From: Caulobacteraceae bacterium
GTDB lineage: Bacteria; Pseudomonadota; Alphaproteobacteria; Caulobacterales; Caulobacteraceae
DNA: 5,480 bases
NCBI GenBank assembly: GCA_004144935.1
Contig: SDZP01000242.1
Location: 1 to 5,480 of the forward strand
Reading direction: 5' to 3'
Below, piece after piece: positions 1 to 5,480 of the stretch. The translations under genes and the position numbers were made by a program. Positions within the stretch are counted from its first letter, which is position 1, and each line of letters begins with the position of its first letter. The notes beneath the pieces were generated by a model, which saw only the letters and a program-made list of their open reading frames with translations, searched no databases and had not been told where the DNA came from.

Positions 1-1008
1 GCCCCGATCACGCCTGTGGTCCTGCCCAGCCGCGTCCAGTCGATCGCCGCGGTCGAGGCGGCGCATGTGGCCGAACTGTTCGACACGCCCGAGGCCCCGC
101 CGCCGCCGGGCGGCCCTGCCCGCCCGCAGCCCGACCCGGCGCAGCAGGCGGTCGCCGCCGCCCGGGCCGAGGCCGCCGGCCGTCAGGCCGGGCTGGCGCC
201 GCTGTTCGCCGATCTGGGCCAGGCCCTGGCCTCGCCGAAAACACCGCCGCAGCTGCGGGCCGCCATCGCCCAGGCGCTGTCGCTGCAACTGCCCACGGCG
301 GCGCCGCTGACCGGCGAGACCGTCCGCCAGGCCGTGGCAAGCTCCGGCCTGTTTCTGGAGGCGCATCTGGCGGCGCAAACGCCCGCCGCCGGACCGCCGC
401 CGCCGGACCTGAAGGCCGCCCTGCTGACCCTGCGCCGCCTGCTGGCCGAAGCGCAGCCGGGCGCGCCGCTGCATACCCGGGCGGCCAGCAACCCGCCACC
501 GACCCGGGACGCGGCCCTCGGCGGCCAGCCGCCGGCGACCGCCACCCTGCCGCCGGGCGCCGACCTCGCCGCCATCGCCCAGCGGCTGGGCGGCGACACC
601 GAGCAGGCCATCGCCCGCCAGGTGCTGCACCAGCTGGCCTCCCTGCCGGAGGCCGGGGGCAGCGCCTGGATGTTCGAGCTGCCGGTCGCCACCCCGCAGG
701 GCGCGGCCGTCGCCCAGTTCGAGATCGACCAGGACGCCCACACCGCCGTCGACGGCGAGGTGACCAGGACCTGGCGGGTGCGGTTCTCGATCGACATCGA
801 GCCGCTGGGGCCGGTGCATGTCCAGCTGGGCGCCGGCGGCGAGCGGGCGGCGGTGATCATCTGGGCGGAACGCGAAGACAGCCTCGAGCGCCTGCGCGGG
901 CGGGGCGGCGAACTGGCCGGGGCCCTGCCGGCCGACGTCGTCTTCCATCCCGGCGCGCCGAGGCGCGCCTCCCCGCCCGCCGGCGGGCTGCTGGACCGCA
1001 CGCTGTGA
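1..1008 (+). CDS. FliK-type flagellar hook-length control-like protein, 5' partial
   Basis: The frame is open from base 1 and ends at TGA 1006-1008, giving 335 visible residues. A GTG at 16 could start it, but coding-like sequence (A-P-I-T-P) precedes it and no Shine-Dalgarno is visible, so the true start is probably just outside the window. About 220 N-terminal residues are rich in Ala, Pro and Gln with no fixed fold apparent, as is usual for FliK-type proteins. From about residue 223 to 316 there is a compact domain (WMFELPVATPQG, then RTWRVRFSIDIEPLGPVHVQL, then a segment ending IIWAERE) that matches the style of the FliK C-terminal domain (Flg_hook family). In flagellar export that domain contacts FlhB to switch export from rod/hook to filament substrates. 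The gene overlaps the next one, an FlhB cytoplasmic-domain homologue, which supports the assignment. It may be a YlqG-like paralogue rather than the main FliK of the flagellum. Family is fairly sure; exact role is not. Confidence 0.8.
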   Translation, partial: APITPVVLPSRVQSIAAVEAAHVAELFDTPEAPPPPGGPARPQPDPAQQAVAAARAEAAGRQAGLAPLFADLGQALASPKTPPQLRAAIAQALSLQLPTAAPLTGETVRQAVASSGLFLEAHLAAQTPAAGPPPPDLKAALLTLRRLLAEAQPGAPLHTRAASNPPPTRDAALGGQPPATATLPPGADLAAIAQRLGGDTEQAIARQVLHQLASLPEAGGSAWMFELPVATPQGAAVAQFEIDQDAHTAVDGEVTRTWRVRFSIDIEPLGPVHVQLGAGGERAAVIIWAEREDSLERLRGRGGELAGALPADVVFHPGAPRRASPPAGGLLDRTL

Positions 1009-1298
1009 GGGTCGCGCCCCGCAGCCCCCTGGCCGTGGCCCTGACCTATGAGGCGCCGAGCGCGCCGCGCGTGGTCGCCGTGGGGCGCGGCGAGATCGGC
1101 CAGAAGATCATCGACACCGCGCTGGAGCACGGCGTGCCGCTGGAGACCAACGCGCCGCTGGCGGAGGCCCTGTCGACCATCGAGCTGGAGAGCGAAATCC
1201 CCGAGGCGCTCTACGAGGCGATCGCGGTGATCATCGGCTTCATCATCAACACCGCCAATGACGCGCCGCCGAAAAGAGCCGTGACGCTGAAGGGCTAG
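1005..1298 (+). CDS. Stand-alone FlhB/YscU C-terminal domain-like protein (FlhX/YlqH type)
   Basis: This 97-residue protein starts at GTG 1005, which overlaps the upstream TGA in the string GTGA, so translation is probably coupled. No other in-frame start near the beginning is better. Residues 10-15 (AVALTY), 21-27 (PRVVAVG), 40-58 (a helix with GVPLETNAPLAEAL) and 65-80 (EIPEALYEAIAVIIGF) follow the order and spacing of the cytoplasmic domain of FlhB, the export gate that switches flagellar substrate class. The four transmembrane helices of full FlhB are absent. The NPTH autocleavage motif, which precedes YAVAL in FlhB, is replaced by PRSP before LAVAL, so self-cleavage is not expected. Short FlhB-C homologues are known (Bacillus YlqH, Helicobacter FlhX), where they can resemble the cleaved C-terminal fragment. 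Here it would be the partner of the FliK-type protein encoded just upstream. Family is confident; function is inferred. Confidence 0.85.
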   Translation: MRVAPRSPLAVALTYEAPSAPRVVAVGRGEIGQKIIDTALEHGVPLETNAPLAEALSTIELESEIPEALYEAIAVIIGFIINTANDAPPKRAVTLKG

Positions 1299-1361
1299 CC
1301 GGGACCATCCCGGATGGCCTCTCATCCCGGTCCAAAAATGAACAACGGCGGGCGAGAGCCG

Positions 1362-1387
1362 TTGACCGCGGCCTCAGTTTTGCTCTT
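1362..1387 (+). promoter_or_regulatory. Possible sigma-70-type promoter for a leaderless hlyIII transcript
   Basis: TTGACC at 1362-1367 resembles a -35 box. After 14 bases, GCTCTT at 1382-1387 partly matches the GCTAnA-type -10 region of the Caulobacter housekeeping sigma factor. Transcription would then begin at about 1393-1396, at the ATG of the next gene. No Shine-Dalgarno-like sequence lies before that ATG, which fits a leaderless mRNA, a common class in Caulobacter. The -10 match is weak, so this is a suggestion only. Confidence 0.3.
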
Positions 1388-1395
1388 CTTCGCCC

Positions 1396-2064
1396 ATGAC
1401 CGCCGAGCCCTTCCACGACGCCGACCACTACCCCAGCTCGGCCGCCCGCCAGGCGGACAAGTGGGTGCATATCGTCGGGCTGATCCTGGCCATCGCCGGC
1501 GGCGGGGCGCTGCTTGGGCTGTCGATCGGCTTCGGCACGGTCGGCCAGGTGTTCGCGGTGGGCGTCTATGCCCTGTGCCTGGCGCTGATGCTCAGCTTCT
1601 CGATCGCCTACAACATGGCCCGGCCGGAACACCGGCCCTTCCTGCGGCGGCTGGACCATGCCGGCATCTTCCTGATGATCGCCGGCAGCTACACCCCCTT
1701 CACCACCCAGAGCCTGACCGGAGCCTGGTCCCTGGGCATGACCCTGGCGGTGTGGCTGCTGGCGGCGGGCGGCGTGATCGGCAAGCTGTTCCTGCCGGGG
1801 CTGGGCAAGGGGTTCTGGGTGGCGCTGTACCTGGCGCTGGGCTGGATCGTGATCGTCGCCATCGGGCCGATGGTGTCAGCGGTGTCGCTGTCCGGCATGA
1901 TCCTGCTGGCGATCGGCGGGCTCGTCTATTCGGCCGGGGTGATCTTCTACGTGCGCAAGAGCCTGCACTTTCGCCGGGCCATCTGGCACAGCTTCGTGCT
2001 GGCCGGCGCCGGCGTGCAATATGCGGCCATCATGACCGGCGTGGTCTTGTTCAACCGGGCCTGA
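1396..2064 (+). CDS. Hemolysin III / PAQR (YqfA-like) family membrane protein
   Basis: The protein has 222 residues and about seven hydrophobic helices (roughly 22-42, 50-72, 88-106, 112-130, 138-158, 163-185, 197-218), the usual size and topology of HlyIII/PAQR inner-membrane proteins. Family hallmarks are DKWVHIVG at 21-28, RRLDHAGIFLMIAGSYTPF at 84-102 and the AIWHSFVLAGA segment at 195-205. The biochemical role of bacterial members is not settled; the PAQR fold carries a zinc site made by a Ser-x3-His in helix 2, an Asp in helix 3 and a His-x3-His in helix 7. Here the helix 2 motif reads S69-x3-N73, the helix 7 motif reads R194-x3-H198, and D87 is kept, so two of three histidine ligands are missing. 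ATG 1396 is the only ATG in its open frame before the hallmark region. It lies 97 bases after the FlhB-like gene and probably has its own promoter. Despite the family name, haemolysis should not be assumed. Confidence 0.88.
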   Translation: MTAEPFHDADHYPSSAARQADKWVHIVGLILAIAGGGALLGLSIGFGTVGQVFAVGVYALCLALMLSFSIAYNMARPEHRPFLRRLDHAGIFLMIAGSYTPFTTQSLTGAWSLGMTLAVWLLAAGGVIGKLFLPGLGKGFWVALYLALGWIVIVAIGPMVSAVSLSGMILLAIGGLVYSAGVIFYVRKSLHFRRAIWHSFVLAGAGVQYAAIMTGVVLFNRA

Positions 2065-2073
2065 AGCGCTAGA
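2047..2073 (+). promoter_or_regulatory. Possible purA promoter
   Basis: TTGTTC at 2047-2052, inside the end of the hemolysin III gene, and GCTAGA at 2068-2073 are 15 bases apart. They resemble the TTGACG and GCTAnA elements of the Caulobacter housekeeping promoter. This would start transcription at about 2080 and give purA a leader of about 110 bases. The -35 box is only a partial match and read-through from upstream is also possible. Confidence 0.28.
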
Positions 2074-2190
2074 CAGCCGCCGCGCCACCCGCCTCGTGGA
2101 TGGGCGGCGCCTATCGCGATCCCCTTCAGCCCGCCGAGCACCCGTCGAAGGGCCGGCTGAAGTCTCCTGGCGGGCGGAGGATCGTATCCC

Positions 2191-3473
<1,283 letters not shown>

Positions 3474-3477
<4 letters not shown>

Positions 3478-3818
3478 CGCGCCAGCATCCTGCCGATGCC
3501 GCCGCCGATCAGGCCGGTGACAAACGACATGCCCGTGCCGACCGCCAGGACGAAGGCCGGGGTGTCGCCCAGGAGGACGCTGGCGGCGATACCGATCACG
3601 GCGCAGACGGCGCCGGCGACGCCCCCGCCCACCAGGCTTGGGCCCAGCCTGTCCCTGGCCGCAAAGGCGTAAAGCAGCCCGGCGACGAGCGAGAGGGCCA
3701 TGCCGCCCCACATGAAGACATTGTCCTTGATGAACGGCACGAAGTGGCCCGCGATGATCATCGCCAATTGAAGCGCCGTCCCGATCAGGATGGCGCGGAC
3801 AAGCGCACTGCGGTTCAT
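3474..3818 (-). CDS. Small four-helix membrane protein of unknown function
   Basis: The protein has 114 residues with four predicted transmembrane helices (about 7-28, 35-53, 61-84, 88-108) and short loops. The helices are rich in glycine and alanine, with GGG motifs at 64-66 and 105-107. I do not recognise a named family. Its ATG (3818-3816) follows the TGA of the SRPBCC gene after a single base. A GGGGGAG about six bases upstream, within the end of that gene, serves as ribosome binding site, so it is the last gene of the tetR operon. The two halves (helices 1-2 and 3-4) are similar in size and might be a tandem two-helix unit, but the sequence likeness is weak. Its TAA stop overlaps the stop of convergent purA. 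Context suggests it works at the inner membrane with the exported SRPBCC protein, but this is inference. Confidence 0.8.
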
Positions 3819-3819
3819 G

Positions 3820-4470
3820 TCACTCCCCCGTCTTCATGGTGTCGACGGCGTTGGCCGTCCTGTCCTTCTGCTCCGGGGCCGCCCATTTTGCCGGCCCCGT
3901 CTCGAAGCGTTTGGCAAGCTCGGCCAGGGTGTAGGCGTCGCCCCATTCGAAATGTTTGTAGACACTGTCGAAGCCCGCGCCCTGGCCGTACCCGACATTG
4001 GAAAGCGTCACCCGGGTTCGCCCCTCGCCAACCGGATCGAGCTGCAGGATGGTTGCGGTCTGGCCAAAGGCGTCGGTCGAGAAGAAACCCTTGGGCGCCT
4101 GGATGTTGCGGATGGCCAGCAGGCGGCCCGGCACATAGGCCTCGATGCGGTTGACGATGTTGCTCTCGTGACCCTTCACGGCGCCGGCGGCGTAGTTGGA
4201 CTCGATGGTCCCGCCGATCCTGAAATCGACCCAGACGCTGGGCGCCGCCCAGGTCTTCCAGCCGGCCTCGGTGCTGATCGCCTCCCAGACCTTGGCTGGG
4301 CTGGCGGGGACGAGAATGGACAGCTGCAGCACCCGGCGGCCGCCCGGCTCGACGAAACTGCTGTTCTCGACGCCCTTGAAGTCGCTCCATCTGGGAGGGG
4401 CCTTGTCGGCGGCCGAGGCGGCTCCGGCCAGGACAAGCACGGCGGCAAGGCCGGCGAGCAGGGTCTTCAT
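3820..4470 (-). CDS. Exported SRPBCC (AHSA1/START-like) domain protein
   Basis: The protein has 216 residues. Residues 1-20 form a signal peptide (Lys2, a hydrophobic core of Leu/Ala/Val, and an Ala-Ser-Ala cleavage box before about residue 21), so the mature protein is likely periplasmic. Residues about 48-190 fit an SRPBCC ligand-binding fold: LQLSILVPASPAKVWEAIS at 48-66 (first strand and helix), a W-rich turn WKTWAAPSVWVDFRIGGTIES at 71-91, a strand pair with TATILQLDP at 138-146 and TRVTLSNVGYG at 152-162, and a long C-terminal helix with TLAELAKRFE at 181-190. SRPBCC proteins hold hydrophobic ligands in a deep cavity; the ligand here is unknown. Its ATG overlaps the TGA of tetR in ATGA, and GGAG lies about ten bases upstream. 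Expression is probably controlled by the TetR operator. Export is unusual, since most AHSA1-like proteins are cytosolic. Confidence 0.85.
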   Translation of the reverse strand: MKTLLAGLAAVLVLAGAASAADKAPPRWSDFKGVENSSFVEPGGRRVLQLSILVPASPAKVWEAISTEAGWKTWAAPSVWVDFRIGGTIESNYAAGAVKGHESNIVNRIEAYVPGRLLAIRNIQAPKGFFSTDAFGQTATILQLDPVGEGRTRVTLSNVGYGQGAGFDSVYKHFEWGDAYTLAELAKRFETGPAKWAAPEQKDRTANAVDTMKTGE

Positions 4471-5093
4471 GTTCCGGTCTCCTGTTGGGCGTCGGCGACG
4501 GCGGCCACGACCAGCCGGTCGAAATAGTCGCGCAGGGACGCGATGGAGGCGTCGAAGGCCTCCAGGGTGCGGTGGGTGCGCGACTGCATCACCCCGCCCT
4601 CCATGGTGGTCAGGACGAAGATGGCCAGGCGTTTGGTGTCGGTCCCTGGCGGCAGCCGATCCCTGGCCTGGTCCAGGCAGCCCTTCACATGCCGGGCCCA
4701 GCCATCGAAGTTGACCGACAGCATCTCGCGGACCGGCGGGTCGGGCTCGTGCAGTTCCAGAGCGATGGAGCCGATCGGGCAGCCGTAGAGGCAGTCGGTG
4801 TCGGCCAGCATGCGGCGGTATGCGGCGAGCAGGGCGAAGACGCGGTCGATGGGGTCCTCGACGCCCTCCCAGGCCGGGGCCAGCAGCATCGGATAGATGC
4901 CGTCGCGATACATCTCGAGGACGGCGAGCAGCACGTCCTGCTTGGTTGGGAAGAAGTGATAGAGGCTGCCGCTGTTGGCGCCGGCCTCCTTCAGGATGTC
5001 GGCGATCGAGGTGGTGTTGAAGCCCTTTTCGGAGAAGAGCTTCAACGCCGCGAAGAGAATCCGCTCCCGGGTTGGTTCGCCGCCGCCGACCAT
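4467..5093 (-). CDS. TetR/AcrR family transcriptional repressor
   Basis: The protein has 208 residues from ATG 5093. A longer TTG start at 5123 would add ten residues but lies inside the operator repeat, whereas ATG 5093 has AAGGGAG five bases upstream, so the shorter form is preferred. Residues 6-52 are a typical TetR DNA-binding domain: PTRERILFAALKLFSEKGF, then TTSIADILKEAGANSGSLYHFFPTKQD, in which the GSLYHFFPTK stretch (42-51) ends the helix-turn-helix. The C-terminal ligand/dimer domain carries CLYGCPIGSIALEL at 101-114, a pattern seen in YxaF/LmrA-like regulators, with two cysteines four residues apart. The gene heads a three-gene operon (4-base overlap with the SRPBCC gene), and the 22-base inverted repeat before it suggests self-repression together with control of the downstream genes. 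The inducer is unknown; the cavity-protein neighbour suggests a small hydrophobic compound. Confidence 0.95.
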   Translation of the reverse strand: MVGGGEPTRERILFAALKLFSEKGFNTTSIADILKEAGANSGSLYHFFPTKQDVLLAVLEMYRDGIYPMLLAPAWEGVEDPIDRVFALLAAYRRMLADTDCLYGCPIGSIALELHEPDPPVREMLSVNFDGWARHVKGCLDQARDRLPPGTDTKRLAIFVLTTMEGGVMQSRTHRTLEAFDASIASLRDYFDRLVVAAVADAQQETGT

Positions 5094-5102
5094 GATCGCT
5101 CC

Positions 5103-5124
5103 CTTGTTTGAACGCTCAATCAAG
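5103..5124 (-). promoter_or_regulatory. Candidate TetR operator: 22-base inverted repeat upstream of tetR
   Basis: The 22 bases at 5103-5124 read on the plus strand as half-site CTTG-T-TTGA-A-C and half-site G-C-TCAA-T-CAAG. Nine of eleven symmetric pairs match; only the pairs 5107/5120 and 5112/5115 fail. Size and symmetry are typical of TetR-family operators. It sits 9 bases before the tetR ATG and touches its ribosome binding site (5099-5103). Bound repressor would therefore block transcription initiation or early elongation. A weak -35-like TTGATC lies just upstream at 5131-5126 on the minus strand; no convincing -10 box is seen. Confidence 0.7.
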
Positions 5125-5154
5125 AGATCAACACGGAGAACGGCGTTTGGCAGG

Positions 5155-5186
5155 AAAAAGCCTCCGCCCCGGGTGGGGACGGAGGC
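5155..5186 (-). terminator. Rho-independent terminator of the right-edge gene
   Basis: On the minus strand, GCCTCCG (5186-5180) pairs perfectly with CGGAGGC (5166-5160). The stem continues as CCCC (5178-5175) with GGGG (5170-5167) across one unpaired base at 5179 and closes on a four-base loop. It is followed directly by TTTTT (5159-5155). This is a textbook intrinsic terminator, 27 bases past the TAG of the right-edge gene. It separates that gene from the tetR operon transcribed in the same direction. Confidence 0.9.
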
Positions 5187-5213
5187 CTTGTCGTCCTGGG
5201 CCTGGAAGACCGG

Positions 5214-5480
5214 CTAGTTCTTCTTGGGCTTCTTGCCGTCGGCCTGGGCGAGCAGCGACGCCTTGGACTGGCTGGAGACCACCGCGCCGTTGGTGTCGGT
5301 CAGCACGCTTTGCGCCACCGTCACCTGCTTGCCGTCGATGGTCAGGGTGACCTTGCCGTCGGGCGAGCCGTCGCTGACCGAGGCGATCGTGCCGACGACG
5401 TTGCCCTGGGCGTCCTTCACCGGCGCGCCATTGACCATGGCCGTGGTCTTGGCGGCGGGGGCCGGGGTCGCCCCGGCGAC
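5214..5480 (-). CDS. Small PRC-barrel-like protein, probably exported, 5' partial
   Basis: The frame stays open to the window edge, giving 88 visible residues. An internal ATG at 5438 would give 74, but the Ala/Pro/Thr-rich residues before it (A-T-P-A-P-A-A-K-T-T-A) look like the region after a signal peptide, so the start is probably outside the window. The segment G-A-P-V-K-D-A-Q-G-N-V-V-G-T-I, followed by KVTLTIDGKQVTV, resembles the beta-rich 'V.D..G..VGTI..V' pattern of PRC-barrel-like small envelope proteins common in Caulobacteraceae and sphingomonads. The C terminus is lysine-rich (GKKPKKN). A strong terminator follows. Function is unknown; the PRC likeness is by eye only. Confidence 0.7.
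   Translation of the reverse strand, partial: VAGATPAPAAKTTAMVNGAPVKDAQGNVVGTIASVSDGSPDGKVTLTIDGKQVTVAQSVLTDTNGAVVSSQSKASLLAQADGKKPKKN

Noticed and set aside
16..18. GTG at 16 as the start of the FliK-type gene
   Set aside because: No Shine-Dalgarno is visible and the frame continues with plausible coding sequence to the window edge, so the gene is better treated as truncated by the window.
1299..1313. Perfect hairpin CCGGGA-cca-TCCCGG right after the FlhB-like stop codon
   Set aside because: Stem of only six pairs and no T-run after it, so it does not qualify as an intrinsic terminator; may be chance in GC-rich DNA.
183..1325. Long minus-strand open frame (about 380 codons) opposite the FliK/FlhB-like genes
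   Set aside because: Its Arg/Ser/Pro/Ala-rich translation shows no domain, and the plus strand carries two recognisable proteins with a coupled junction.
1314..2072. Plus-strand frame overlapping the hemolysin III gene
   Set aside because: Low-complexity Arg/Gly/Pro-rich translation; the overlapping frame gives a clean seven-helix family member.
3790..5111. Plus-strand frames (about 245 and 208 codons) opposite the SRPBCC and TetR genes
   Set aside because: They are mirror frames of clearly recognised minus-strand genes and show no domain of their own.
5094..5123. Longer tetR product from TTG 5123
   Set aside because: It would add ten non-family residues, has no good ribosome binding site and would put the start inside the operator; ATG 5093 has GGGAG at a usable distance.

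Overview
The window is high-GC DNA with seven tightly packed genes plus one partial gene at the right edge. The base composition, the hook-length/FlhB-type pair, the purA type and the promoter-like elements suggest an alphaproteobacterium, most likely of the Caulobacteraceae (Caulobacter/Phenylobacterium-like). This placement is inference from protein style and composition; no rRNA is present. I see no tRNA, rRNA, CRISPR array, insertion sequence or other sign of recent transfer, and no gene-free stretch longer than about 130 bases.

Left part, plus strand (1-2064): a FliK-type protein, open at the left edge, ends in a GTGA overlap with a 97-residue stand-alone copy of the cytoplasmic domain of FlhB. 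This is the domain pair that sets the substrate-specificity switch of flagellar type III export, here without the FlhB membrane part and without the NPTH autocleavage motif. A 97-base gap leads to a seven-helix hemolysin III (HlyIII/PAQR) family membrane protein in which two of the three expected zinc-ligand histidines are replaced. It may be read from a leaderless transcript.

Middle (2065-3477, plus): a 126-base leader, then a complete and canonical purA (adenylosuccinate synthase). Its stop codon overlaps the stop codon of the convergent gene to its right.

Right part, minus strand (3474-5093): a compact three-gene operon, transcribed right to left. Its genes are a TetR/AcrR-family repressor, an exported SRPBCC/AHSA1-like protein and a small four-helix membrane protein. 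They are joined by a 4-base ATGA overlap and a 1-base gap. A 22-base, nearly perfect inverted repeat just upstream of tetR is a strong candidate operator, so the operon is probably self-repressed by its own TetR protein. The ligand and physiological role are unknown.

Right edge (5214-5480, minus): the C-terminal part of a probably exported small protein with a PRC-barrel-like beta segment. It is followed by a clear Rho-independent terminator (5155-5186) that insulates the tetR operon. The most interesting points are the orphan FliK/FlhB-C pair, the altered HlyIII metal site, and the self-contained TetR-SRPBCC-membrane operon with its operator.
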